Under the pieces are notes generated by a model. It did no database searches. It was not told where the DNA came from and saw only the letters and a list, made by a program, of their open reading frames with translations. Made by a program: the position numbers and the translations under genes. DNA of 64,000 nucleotides from Myxococcales bacterium (GTDB lineage: Bacteria; Myxococcota; Myxococcia; Myxococcales; Myxococcaceae): positions 62,001-126,000 of the forward strand of contig JACPVI010000048.1 in assembly GCA_016191815.1 (NCBI GenBank), read 5' to 3'. Shown here one piece after another: positions 43,999 to 51,765 of this stretch (its first letter is position 1; each line of letters begins with the position of its first letter).

Positions 43999-44775
43999 AT
44001 GGGCCAGATCGAGATCCTTCGCGGCTTCCCGGCGGGGGTCGAGGGCTTCTCCCGCACCTTGCGAATCCTCACGCCGGACCTCTACGAGCGCGACCGCTCG
44101 GCGCGCTTCGGCGTGCTCTACATGCACGATGGACAAAACGTGCTGGCGCACCCGGAGTCGGCCACCTACCCGAGCTGGTCGGCCAACATCGCCCTGGAGC
44201 GGCTGATGGCCGAGGGCCGGATCGGCCGGTGGATGATCGTCGCGGTGGACCACTCTGGGCCGGGCCGGTTCGAGGATTACTCTCCCTGGCCCGAGCCGCG
44301 GGCGGGGGTGAGCGGGCGCGGCGAGACGTACGCCCGTTTCCTCTTGCACGAGCTCAAGCCCTGGGTGGATGCGCGGTACCGCACCGAGGTGGGCCCTCAG
44401 GGGACGGCGGCGATGGGCGCGTCCTTGGGCGGGCTCGTCTCGCTCTACTTGGGCTGGAGGTACCCGGACGTGGTGGGGCGGGTGGGCGGCGTCTCCCCGT
44501 CGGTGATGTGGTGCGAAGGGGCGCTGTTCCGGAACTGGACCGCCCATACCAGGAAGTGGTCGCGCATCTACCTCGACGTGGGCACCGAGGAGTACCAGGT
44601 GCTCCACGGCGTGGAGATGGACTACCTCGCCCAGACGCGGGCCTTCTACGAGCACCTTGGGTCCTTGGGCTACGCCGACTGGGAGCTGAGGCTTTGGGTG
44701 GAGCCCGGCGCTCACCACCACGAGCGCGACTGGGAGCGACGGCTGCCGGAGGCCCTGGCCTGGCTGCTCGCGTAG
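43999..44775 (+). CDS. Putative esterase (enterochelin-esterase-like alpha/beta hydrolase)
   Basis: A 258-residue alpha/beta hydrolase of the putative-esterase (Fes/esterase D-like) family. The nucleophile elbow GASLGG gives Ser142, with the catalytic His in EPGAHHHERDW near residue 242 and an acidic residue probably in YLDVGTEE. The opening LYMHDGQNVL is characteristic. No signal peptide is present, so it is likely cytoplasmic. The stop codon is part of the hairpin shared with the ATP-grasp gene. The native ester substrate is unknown. Confidence 0.88.
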   Translation: MGQIEILRGFPAGVEGFSRTLRILTPDLYERDRSARFGVLYMHDGQNVLAHPESATYPSWSANIALERLMAEGRIGRWMIVAVDHSGPGRFEDYSPWPEPRAGVSGRGETYARFLLHELKPWVDARYRTEVGPQGTAAMGASLGGLVSLYLGWRYPDVVGRVGGVSPSVMWCEGALFRNWTAHTRKWSRIYLDVGTEEYQVLHGVEMDYLAQTRAFYEHLGSLGYADWELRLWVEPGAHHHERDWERRLPEALAWLLA

Positions 44776-44800
44776 AGCACCGAACCTGTTCGGTGCTCTA
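44773..44800. terminator. Perfect 12-bp hairpin containing both convergent stop codons
   Basis: TAGAGCACCGAA, loop CCTG, TTCGGTGCTCTA. The first three bases are the stop codon of the esterase and the last three, read on the other strand, are the stop codon of the ATP-grasp gene. No T run follows, so termination may be weak or Rho-independent in an atypical way; it could serve both directions. Confidence 0.65.
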
Positions 44801-45958
44801 GCCTGGCGATTGGATGAAGCGAATCGCCTCGTGCAGGCGCGACAGCTCCCGGTCGCGCACCAGGTACATCTCGTCGCCCATCGCCCCGGCGAAGACCGGC
44901 GGCATGGGCCGGTGGACCAAGAGCCGATCTTTCAGCTCGCGCACGATGCCCTCGTGCGGAACGGCGTAGCGGCGGCCGAACCTCCGCGAGACGTGCGCCA
45001 CGTGGTACTGGCGCTCGTAGCGGAAGTCCTCCAGATGCTCTCCCGAGAGCACCGCCGCCCACAGCCGGTACACGTCGATGTCCGCGGTGTAGTTCATCAT
45101 GTCGGTGGTGAAGCCCCCCGGAGGCCGGAGGTTTATCTCCAGGGCGCGGTAGCCGCCGTCAGCCAGCTCGAAGAACTCGATGTGGAAGAAGCGCTCGCGC
45201 ACGCCGAAGGCCTCCACCACCTTCCGGCCCAGCCGGGAAAGCTCGAAGGGGATCTCCCGCCGGCTCCAGTAGTAGAGGTCCAGCCCTCCGTTCACCACCT
45301 CCATCACCCCCGAGTTGTAGGCGTGGGAGGTCTCGAAGACGATCCGCCCTTCGCGGTCGGCCAGCCCGTCGAAGGAGACGATGCTCCCATGGATGAACGG
45401 CTGCACGATGTAGCCGTGGAGCTCTGAGCTCACCGCCTCTTCCAGCTCCCGCTCACTCTCCACCTTGAAGGTGCTCGCCGCGCCCACCCCAAGGTCGGGC
45501 TTGAACACCAGCGGGAAGCCCCACCGCTCGGCCAGATCCCAGGCCAGCTCCACAGAGGTCAAGAGCTCCCCCTCGATGCAGGGGACCTCCGCGTGCCGGA
45601 ACAGCCTCGCCATGCCGCTCTTGGTGCGCCGCTGGTGGAGCTCGGGCGGCTTGGGCCCGGGGATGTTGAAGTCCTCCCTGAGTCGGGCCTCCAGGCCGAG
45701 CCAGTGCTCGCTGTGCGAGTCGATCCGGTCGATGCGCCCGTGCTTCCACATAAGGTAGCCGACGGCTCGCTGGGCGCCCTCATAGGCGTCCAGGTTTGGC
45801 TGGTAGTAGTACTCGGCCAGGTCGCGGTGGAGGGCAGGGTTCAGCTCTTGCGGAGGCGAGTCGCCCAGCCCGAGCACCTTCACCCCGCGTTCCCTGAGCG
45901 CGGTGCAGAACTGGAAGAACTGCGGGGGGAAGTTCGGCGAGAGAAAGACGACGTTCAT
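44798..45958 (-). CDS. ATP-grasp domain protein
   Basis: A 386-residue ATP-grasp enzyme. An N-terminal Rossmann-like part (MNVVFLSPNFPP) is followed by the ATP-grasp fold, with the nucleotide lysine in FPLVFKPDLGVGAASTF (about 150-166), the FIHGSIVSFDG strand and the metal-binding EINLRPPGGFTTDMMNY near 275-290. Such enzymes join a carboxylate to an amine, thiol or other nucleophile, for example in peptide or amino-acid conjugation. The substrate cannot be read. The start ATG 45958 has no clear ribosome-binding site. It is a separate single-gene unit between two convergent and divergent neighbours. Confidence 0.9.
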   Translation of the reverse strand: MNVVFLSPNFPPQFFQFCTALRERGVKVLGLGDSPPQELNPALHRDLAEYYYQPNLDAYEGAQRAVGYLMWKHGRIDRIDSHSEHWLGLEARLREDFNIPGPKPPELHQRRTKSGMARLFRHAEVPCIEGELLTSVELAWDLAERWGFPLVFKPDLGVGAASTFKVESERELEEAVSSELHGYIVQPFIHGSIVSFDGLADREGRIVFETSHAYNSGVMEVVNGGLDLYYWSRREIPFELSRLGRKVVEAFGVRERFFHIEFFELADGGYRALEINLRPPGGFTTDMMNYTADIDVYRLWAAVLSGEHLEDFRYERQYHVAHVSRRFGRRYAVPHEGIVRELKDRLLVHRPMPPVFAGAMGDEMYLVRDRELSRLHEAIRFIQSPG

Positions 45959-46018
45959 CGTGCGGGCGCCCTTCGGGGCACCCCTTGCCCATAGCAGAAT
46001 CTCCTCTCCCGTTGGGAG

Positions 46019-46756
46019 CTAGCCGCAGCGGCCGCCGAGGCAGCGCTGGTCGGCACGGCAGGCGGCACCGCAGGCGCCGCAGTTGGCCGGGTCCGAGTTG
46101 AGGTCGACGCACCGCCCGGAGCAGACCGACCGGCCCAGCGGGCACAGCGAGGTGCACACCCCGCCGGTGCAGACCTGGCCCAAGAGGCAGGCAGCGTTGC
46201 AGCCTCCGCAGTTGGCCGGGTCCGAGCTGAGGTCCCGACAGACGCCGGCACAGTCGAACCTGGGCGGGATGCAGGAGAAGGCGCAGGTCCCTCCGGTGCA
46301 TACCTGGCCCTCCGAGCATGAGCGGCCGCACCGCCCGCAATTGCGGGGGTCGAAGTCCAGGTTGCGGCAGAGGCCTGGCGCGCAGGCCGTCAGCCCCGGC
46401 CCGCACCCGGGGATGCAGGCGCCACGATCGCACGAGTGGCCGCTGGGGCAGACGAAGCCGCAGCCGCCGCAGTTGGCCGGGTCGGCCTGGAGGTCAGCGC
46501 ACCGCCGGATGCAATCGGCGAGCGGGGGCGGACAGGGGAGGCCGGCATCGCCAGCACCGGGAACGGCGGCGTCCGGCAAGACGCCGGCGTCGGGGCCGAC
46601 CGCGGCGTCGGGTCGACCGGCGTCGGCGGGCCGCGCCTGCGGAACGAAAGTGCCCACTCCTCCCGAGACGCCCAGCTCGCCCTCCGGCGGCGCGCCGGCG
46701 CAGGCGGCCAGCGCGAGCGAAAGACCGACCAACGGCCACTGGCCAACGTTTTGCAA
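46019..46756 (-). CDS. Cysteine-rich repeat lipoprotein
   Basis: A 245-residue lipoprotein. TTG 46756 is chosen because GGGAGGGG lies five bases before it; the frame has another TTG at 46777. The signal ends in LALAAC (lipobox). A Pro/Asp-Ala-Gly linker follows (about 35-75), then four Cys-rich units of 43-44 residues (pattern C..C...L..DP.NCG.CG..C..G..C..G.C). Similar Stigma-type Cys repeats are common on myxobacterial secreted proteins. Function unknown; disulfide-bonded surface protein is the reasonable guess. Confidence 0.8.
   Translation of the reverse strand: MQNVGQWPLVGLSLALAACAGAPPEGELGVSGGVGTFVPQARPADAGRPDAAVGPDAGVLPDAAVPGAGDAGLPCPPPLADCIRRCADLQADPANCGGCGFVCPSGHSCDRGACIPGCGPGLTACAPGLCRNLDFDPRNCGRCGRSCSEGQVCTGGTCAFSCIPPRFDCAGVCRDLSSDPANCGGCNAACLLGQVCTGGVCTSLCPLGRSVCSGRCVDLNSDPANCGACGAACRADQRCLGGRCG
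46079..46495 (-). repeat. Four Cys-rich coding repeats, period 129-132 bp
   Basis: Blocks similar to GCAGTTGGCCGGGTCCGAG start at 46079, 46208, 46337 (most diverged) and 46469 on the plus strand. They mark successive DPxNCGxCG units of the lipoprotein. Spacings of 129, 129 and 132 bases indicate tandem duplication of a 43-codon module. Confidence 0.7.
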
Positions 46757-46864
46757 ACGGCCCCTCCCGCGCGGCAATCGTGGACATGGATGTGCACGGC
46801 CGGCAGCACGCGCAAGCGGGTGCCCGCCCGGGCGAGCTCCACACTCCCTGTACTGCGCGAGATC

Positions 46865-47752
46865 CTAGCCCCGCGGCCCCCGGCGTCGCTGCTCGGCCTC
46901 GATGAGACGAGTCTCCACCTTGAGTCGGGCGAAGGCGGAGAGCATTCCCTCGGGTTGGCCCCCGGGCATCTCCTTGAGCTGGGCGCGGAGCGACTCCAGG
47001 GTGCGATCGGTGTGGCCGAGCCTCTTCTCCAGCTCGGCGTCGGACTCGAAGAGGATCTGAAGCACGTCGCCCAGGTCCACCCGGCTGTCCAGGTGCCGCT
47101 CGATTCCCTTGAGGGAGATCTTCTTCGCGGCGGCGCTGTTCAGGGCGGAGCGGACGGCCTCGATCACCTTCCTTCCCTCGGCGACGATGGCCTGGGTGTG
47201 GTCCGCCTGGCCGGTGCGCTCCATCCCGAGGGCCAGCTCGAGCAACATCCCTTTGGGCGGCGGCTTTCCGTCGATCACGTGGGCGAGGTAGGCGTCGAGG
47301 CCGTCGCCGGCGGCTTGCTCCACCGCCTGCCGGAGGAAGGGCATCCACTCGCCCTTGAGGGCGACCCAGACCTTCTCCGGGGGGGCCTTCGCCGCGGAGG
47401 CGACCCTGAGCGCGCGATCGAGCTGGGTGAGAATCTCTTCCCTGGGCACCACCCCGCGCGGCGCGAAGGCGCGCTCCCTCCACACATGGGACACTTCGGG
47501 AGCCACTTCGGTGGAGGTGTCTCTTTTGACGTCGTGCCGCTTGGAGTCCTCGTAGGTGTCGAGGTCGGTGGGGACGCCAGGGGGCAGTCCCTCCGGGAAG
47601 CCGGCGGGGAGCGCGGGCTCGGGGAGCGGCGCGGCGCCGAGCAACCGTTCCAGCTCCTCAGGGGGGATTCCCTCGGGAAGGTTGGGCAGCCCCTCTCCGG
47701 GCGGGAGCCCGTCGACGTTGGGATCGGGAGGTGGGGACTTCCGCGGGGGCAT
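46865..47752 (-). CDS. Protein of unknown function with Pro-rich N-terminus
   Basis: A 295-residue soluble protein. The first 60 residues are Pro/Leu-rich and low in complexity (LPPGEGLPNLPEGIPPEELERLL); the rest is helical and charged, e.g. EEILTQLDRALRVAS and EKRLGHTDRTLESLRAQ. No motif is recognised. The end TRLIEAEQRRRGPRG is basic. It may be a cytoplasmic structural or regulatory protein. It is divergent to the mntA gene by 107 bases. Confidence 0.6.
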   Translation of the reverse strand: MPPRKSPPPDPNVDGLPPGEGLPNLPEGIPPEELERLLGAAPLPEPALPAGFPEGLPPGVPTDLDTYEDSKRHDVKRDTSTEVAPEVSHVWRERAFAPRGVVPREEILTQLDRALRVASAAKAPPEKVWVALKGEWMPFLRQAVEQAAGDGLDAYLAHVIDGKPPPKGMLLELALGMERTGQADHTQAIVAEGRKVIEAVRSALNSAAAKKISLKGIERHLDSRVDLGDVLQILFESDAELEKRLGHTDRTLESLRAQLKEMPGGQPEGMLSAFARLKVETRLIEAEQRRRGPRG

Positions 47753-47859
47753 CGGCTGTGGGCATGTTCCTACGCGAGCGCCCCGCGCGCCAGCGGCAAC
47801 GGCTGCGCCTTGCCGGGAGGGAGCTTGCGTTCAAAGGTGGCCTCCCCCATCCTGGGCCC

Positions 47860-48285
47860 ATGAGGTCCGGGACTTCACCCTTGGCTGCTCGGCTGGCCGA
47901 GGTGCTCTCGAAGCGCGCGGAGATCGAGGAAGCCTATCTGTTTGGCTCGGCCGCACGCGGAGAAGCCCAGCCCCACAGCGACGTAGACGTCGCGGTGTAC
48001 CTGGACCCCTCGCGCGTGCCCGACACGGCTTTCGGCTACGACGCCCACCTGACCTCAGAGTTGATGGGCGTGCTCGGCACCAACCGGGTGGACGTGGTGG
48101 TGCTCAACCAAGCGACGCCGCTGCTCTACCACCGGGTGGTTCGCGACGGCATCCGGCTGTGCGCGCGGAGCCTCGAGCGGGCTACCGCCCGGGAGGGCCA
48201 GGCGCTCTCGCGCTATTTCGACTGGCTTCCGCAGATGGCGAAGATCAGGGCTGCGAGCGATCGAGCAAGGGGCGAGGACGAGTGA
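47860..48285 (+). CDS. mntA: MntA-type minimal nucleotidyltransferase antitoxin
   Basis: A 141-residue nucleotidyltransferase with the pol-beta signature FGSAARGEAQPHSDVDVAVY: G29-S30 and catalytic D41 and D43. In the known MntA-HepT systems this protein adds AMP to the HEPN toxin and silences it. The next gene overlaps by four bases (GTGA), the usual arrangement. No Shine-Dalgarno is clear before ATG 47860. Confidence 0.88.
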   Translation: MRSGTSPLAARLAEVLSKRAEIEEAYLFGSAARGEAQPHSDVDVAVYLDPSRVPDTAFGYDAHLTSELMGVLGTNRVDVVVLNQATPLLYHRVVRDGIRLCARSLERATAREGQALSRYFDWLPQMAKIRAASDRARGEDE

Positions 48286-48737
48286 GCCCCGGGGCGGTGG
48301 ACGCGGTCCTCGTCGCGCGGCACCTCTCGGCCCTGAGGGCGGCGGCGGCGAATCTGCGTCGCCACCGCGGCAAGCCGGTGGAAGCGCTGCTCGCGAACCT
48401 GGACGAGACCTGGGTGGTGCTGCACGGGCTGCAGCTCTGCGCCCAGAACGCGGTCGACGTGGCCACCCATCTGGTCGCGGCCTCCGGCGTGGAGGCGGCG
48501 GACTACCGCTCTGCCGTGGAGGGGCTGGCCCGCATCGGAGCGCTCCCGGCTGACTTTGCCCTGCGCTTCGCCGACGTGGCTGGATTCCGCAACATCCTGG
48601 TTCATGCGTATTTGGAGGTCGACCTCCGGCGCGTGCACAAGCTTCTCGACGAGCGGCTGGAGGACTTCGAGCGATTCGCGGACCATGTGGAGGCCTGGCT
48701 GGCGAGCGGCCACGAAGGCGGCGACCGCTCGACTTGA
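48282..48737 (+). CDS. hepT: HepT-type HEPN ribonuclease toxin
   Basis: A 151-residue helical HEPN protein with the RNase motif R-x4-H-x-Y: R103, H108 and Y110 in FRNILVHAY. The tyrosine is the residue AMPylated in characterised HepT proteins. GTG 48282 overlaps the mntA stop. A solitary DNA methyltransferase gene follows 63 bases later with its own extended -10 promoter. Confidence 0.88.
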   Translation: MSPGAVDAVLVARHLSALRAAAANLRRHRGKPVEALLANLDETWVVLHGLQLCAQNAVDVATHLVAASGVEAADYRSAVEGLARIGALPADFALRFADVAGFRNILVHAYLEVDLRRVHKLLDERLEDFERFADHVEAWLASGHEGGDRST

Positions 48738-48745
48738 GGGAACAC

Positions 48746-48754
48746 TGCTATAGA
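48746..48754 (+). promoter_or_regulatory. Extended -10 (TGC-TATAGA) before the methyltransferase gene
   Basis: TG, one base and TATAGA make a strong extended -10 in GC-rich surroundings. Transcription would begin near 48761 and leave a leader of about 40 bases with GGGGAG before TTG 48801. Confidence 0.45.
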
Positions 48755-48800
48755 GAACGCCCGCGCGCGGACCTTGTAGGGGCCGCCGGGGAGATGGTCA

Positions 48801-50384
48801 TTGAGCGCTTCCGCTCAGCTCGACGAGCAGCACCTCGCGGAGGGGATGCCTCCGGAGCAGCGCCGGCGCCTCGGGGCCTATTTCACTCCGGCACCGCTCG
48901 TGCGGCTGCTCTTGGAGCGGGTGGGGGCATGCGCGCCGAAGAGGGGAAGGCTGGCGGTGGTGGATCCGGCCTGCGGCGGCGGGGCGTTCCTGGCGGCGGC
49001 GAGGGAGCGCCTCCCGCGGGCGGAATTGTTCGGGCTCGAGCTCTCCGAGGAGCTGGCCGCACGCTGCCGGGAGCGGGTGAGCGGGGCGAAGGTGCTTTGC
49101 GGAGATGCGCTCCGCGGAGGGCTCGAGCCCTTGCTGGAGCAGGTGCCTGCCGGCGCGTTCGAGCTTTGGGTGGGCAATCCTCCCTACAACGGGACTTCGC
49201 CGGTGCTCGGGGACAAGGAGGCCTACCGGCGGCTGTGCGCGCTGTTGCCGGAGGAGCTTCCTAAAGGCACGAGCCTCCGCGACGACTACGCGTTCTTCCT
49301 GCTCGTGGCCGCGAAGCGGCTGGAGAGGGCGCGGGGTGCGCTGGCGTTCGTGACGAGCAGCACGTTCCTCGACGCTTTCATGTATGCGCCTCTCCGGAGG
49401 GCGCTGCTCGCCTCGCTCTGCCTCCGCGAGGTGGTGGAGCTGGGGCGCGGGGCGTTTCGGGGCACGAGGGTGAGGACCTGTATCACGGTGTGGAGCGCCT
49501 CGCCCCAGCGACGGCCGGTCCTCTATCGCGGGAGGGCGACCGAGGGAGAGTTCGAGCCAGGGCAGCTCGGGCGGGGGACGCTGTTCCACCCCGGGCCGCC
49601 GGAGTGGTTGCTCAGGCCGCCCAGGCTGGAGGCGGAGGAGCTGGACCGGCAGTGGCGGGAGCGGGGCCAGCTCCTCTCGGAGTTGCTGCCGGTCAGCCTG
49701 AGCGGCCTGAAGACGCGGTTCGATGAGCTATTGGTGGACGCCGATCCGGCGCGGCTGTTGGCGCGGGTGGACGATTTCCTGAAGTGCCCCAAGGAGCGAC
49801 TCGAGGCCTTCGCCGAGGCGTGGGGGATTCCCGCGCGCTGTTTCGGAAAGCTGGTGGCGCTCAAGCGTGCGCAGCCGCCGGGCTTCACGAAGGCGGAGCC
49901 GGAGGCGTTGCGTCCCTTCTACCGGTATGCGGGCGCCCGGCACCGGGGAGTGATTCCTGCCGAGGCGCGGGCCTGCTGCTACTTGGACCGGCGGCTGATC
50001 CCGCGGGGAGATCACCGGCTGCGAGGCGAGTACGACCCGCATGCGTGCCGGGTGAAGCTGGTGTTCAACGCGCGGGAGTTGCCGCTGTGCGCGGCCATGC
50101 TGGAGGAGAACGGCTGCGTCCACGACCATCGCCACGCGCGGTTTGCGCCGCTCTTCGTGCCCCAAGTGGTGCTGGAAGGCGGGCTGGGGGCGGCTCGGGC
50201 TGGGGGGAAGCTCGGTCGGGAGGTGCCGAACCTCTCGGTGCGCGGGCTTGGGTGGGCAAAGGAGCTGGGCGGGCCGTTGGAGGCGTTCCGGGCCATCTGC
50301 GCGTTCATCAACTCCTCGCCGGTGCAAGAAGTCTGGGCGCCCGCCTTTGGGGCCTCGCGAGAGCTGCCGGTGCCGTTGAGCTGA
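48801..50384 (+). CDS. Solitary N6-adenine DNA methyltransferase (Eco57I-like)
   Basis: A 527-residue DNA methyltransferase of the gamma N6-adenine class. Motif X is GAYFTP (25-30), motif I is DPACGGGAF (55-63), and the catalytic NPPY is at 126-129. A C-terminal region of about 300 residues resembles the TaqI/Eco57I specificity domain. No endonuclease domain is visible and no restriction gene is adjacent, so it is an orphan or has lost a partner. Start TTG 48801 follows GGGGAG; the first in-frame ATG is 45 bases further. Its recognition sequence cannot be read. Confidence 0.88.
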   Translation: MSASAQLDEQHLAEGMPPEQRRRLGAYFTPAPLVRLLLERVGACAPKRGRLAVVDPACGGGAFLAAARERLPRAELFGLELSEELAARCRERVSGAKVLCGDALRGGLEPLLEQVPAGAFELWVGNPPYNGTSPVLGDKEAYRRLCALLPEELPKGTSLRDDYAFFLLVAAKRLERARGALAFVTSSTFLDAFMYAPLRRALLASLCLREVVELGRGAFRGTRVRTCITVWSASPQRRPVLYRGRATEGEFEPGQLGRGTLFHPGPPEWLLRPPRLEAEELDRQWRERGQLLSELLPVSLSGLKTRFDELLVDADPARLLARVDDFLKCPKERLEAFAEAWGIPARCFGKLVALKRAQPPGFTKAEPEALRPFYRYAGARHRGVIPAEARACCYLDRRLIPRGDHRLRGEYDPHACRVKLVFNARELPLCAAMLEENGCVHDHRHARFAPLFVPQVVLEGGLGAARAGGKLGREVPNLSVRGLGWAKELGGPLEAFRAICAFINSSPVQEVWAPAFGASRELPVPLS

Positions 50385-50510
50385 CCGGCACGCTGAGGCG
50401 GTGGTGACGGCTGACATCACCGGGACGCGCAGGCGCACCTCGATTCGGCCCGCGCGCACGGAACCGGCGGGCAAGTGCCGGAAACTGCTGGCGCCCTGTC
50501 CGGCCCTGCC

Positions 50511-50526
50511 TGGCACCCCGGCTGCC
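50511..50526 (+). promoter_or_regulatory. Sigma-54-type promoter (TGGCAC-N5-CTGCC)
   Basis: TGGCACCCCGGCTGCC has the invariant GG and GC pairs at correct spacing. Its GC pair is about 40 bases ahead of ATG 50564, so transcription would start around 50537. GGAGGAAGGG serves as ribosome-binding site. A sigma-54 activator gene lies 2.6 kb further. One mismatch at each side of the -12 region lowers certainty. Confidence 0.35.
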
Positions 50527-50563
50527 ACTGGATGCCGCATCCACCCATTGGAGGAAGGGAATC

Positions 50564-51688
50564 ATGTTCGACAAGGTGCAGGCAGCAATCGCGGCGGTCC
50601 TGGCGGCGTCGGTGTGCGGGTGCGGCCCTTTGGTCCTCGAGGAGAAGATCGACCCAATGGGCGCGGAGGCACAGGAGCTCTCCGGCCCGTGCACTCCGAC
50701 GGACCACTCTGGCTGCCTGAGCTTCCCGGTGAGCCGCGTCTACGTGGGCTATTACGGGAGCCGGCAAGAGGAGATCGAGAAGGCGATGGGCCGGCGGTTC
50801 GCAATGCGGCGGGTCTACGCCAGCACCAGCTTCGGGGGAGGCGACATCCTCAACGGAAGCGCCCTCTCCGCCCTCGCCGGCAGCCAGATACCGGTCGTCA
50901 CCTTCAAGGTGGGGACCTGCAACGGCTCCAACTCCTGCAACGACGAGTGGAAGAGCCTCGTCGAAGGTCGCCACGACGGCTGGCTCGCCGCCCAGCGGGA
51001 GAAGATCCTCGCCGATGGCCGCCGGTTCATCCTCGGGTTCCATCACGAGCCCGAGCAGGACGGCTGGGCCAGCCTCTACCGCAAGGCCTATGCCCACGCC
51101 TACGCCCGGCTGAATTCGCCAACCCCGCTGCCCAACGTCCGCTGGGTCTTCGTCATCACCAGCGGTTGGGCGCTGGGCTCCAGCTACTCGGACGCGAGCG
51201 ACCCCGGGTATGCGGCCCTCAAGGGGCTGTCGAAGGCCGACGCCTACAACCCCGAGGGCACCTCGAGCGGCGGAGTGACGGTGCGGCTGGACTACCTGGC
51301 GGCGGACCCCTACTCCTGGTGCCTCACCTCTGGCCACGGCGGCGGCAGCTTCCGGTCCATCGCGACTCCCATCCACAACTGGGCTGCGGCGAGATCCAAA
51401 CCCTACTTGCTGACCGAGACCGCCACCTACCGGCTGGGCACCAGCGATGAGCGGCAGGCCGACTGGATCCACCGGGACGACTCGTTCGACCCGAACGACA
51501 TGCTGAACTCCGCGGCCGGCTTGCGGGTGGTGGGCGACCCCTCCGCAGGGCTCAAGGGCTTCATGTGGTTCGACTCGGACCATCGCTGGGAGGGCCACTG
51601 CGACTGGCGCCTGTCGGACCAGTCGGTCCGGCGCTTCGCCGACTTCGCGGCGGACCTCGAGCGCTTCCGGACGCTGCGCGGGCTCTGA
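50564..51688 (+). CDS. Lipoprotein with glycoside-hydrolase-like TIM barrel (GH26-like)
   Basis: A 374-residue exported protein with lipobox region VCGC (C20). The mature part reads as a TIM barrel: VYVGYYGSRQ opens it, FILGFHHEPEQDGW (about 155-168) places a candidate acid, and YLLTETATYRLGT (about 285) a second. This His-Glu-Pro block is reminiscent of GH26 mannanases and lichenases, but the match is by eye. Polysaccharide cleavage at the cell surface is likely. ATG 50564 follows GGAGGAAGGG, and a sigma-54-like promoter stands upstream. Confidence 0.72.
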   Translation: MFDKVQAAIAAVLAASVCGCGPLVLEEKIDPMGAEAQELSGPCTPTDHSGCLSFPVSRVYVGYYGSRQEEIEKAMGRRFAMRRVYASTSFGGGDILNGSALSALAGSQIPVVTFKVGTCNGSNSCNDEWKSLVEGRHDGWLAAQREKILADGRRFILGFHHEPEQDGWASLYRKAYAHAYARLNSPTPLPNVRWVFVITSGWALGSSYSDASDPGYAALKGLSKADAYNPEGTSSGGVTVRLDYLAADPYSWCLTSGHGGGSFRSIATPIHNWAAARSKPYLLTETATYRLGTSDERQADWIHRDDSFDPNDMLNSAAGLRVVGDPSAGLKGFMWFDSDHRWEGHCDWRLSDQSVRRFADFAADLERFRTLRGL

Positions 51689-51729
51689 GCCGGCCGTCAG
51701 CCGCCGCCGTTCCGGCCCCGCGCCCTTGC

Positions 51730-51759
51730 TTGAGACGCGGGCGCCAGCGCGAATACCTT
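51730..51759 (+). promoter_or_regulatory. Promoter TTGAGA-18-TACCTT six bases before ATG 51766
   Basis: TTGAGA (51730-51735) and TACCTT (51754-51759) are separated by 18 bases. The start of transcription would fall on or next to ATG 51766, and there is no ribosome-binding site, so the message should be leaderless. Confidence 0.5.
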
Positions 51760-51765
51760 CTGGGC

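Noticed and set aside
48801-50384. Reading the methyltransferase as a type IIG restriction-modification enzyme
   Set aside because: No PD-(D/E)XK or other nuclease motif is visible; the chain begins almost directly with motif X, and no restriction gene is adjacent.
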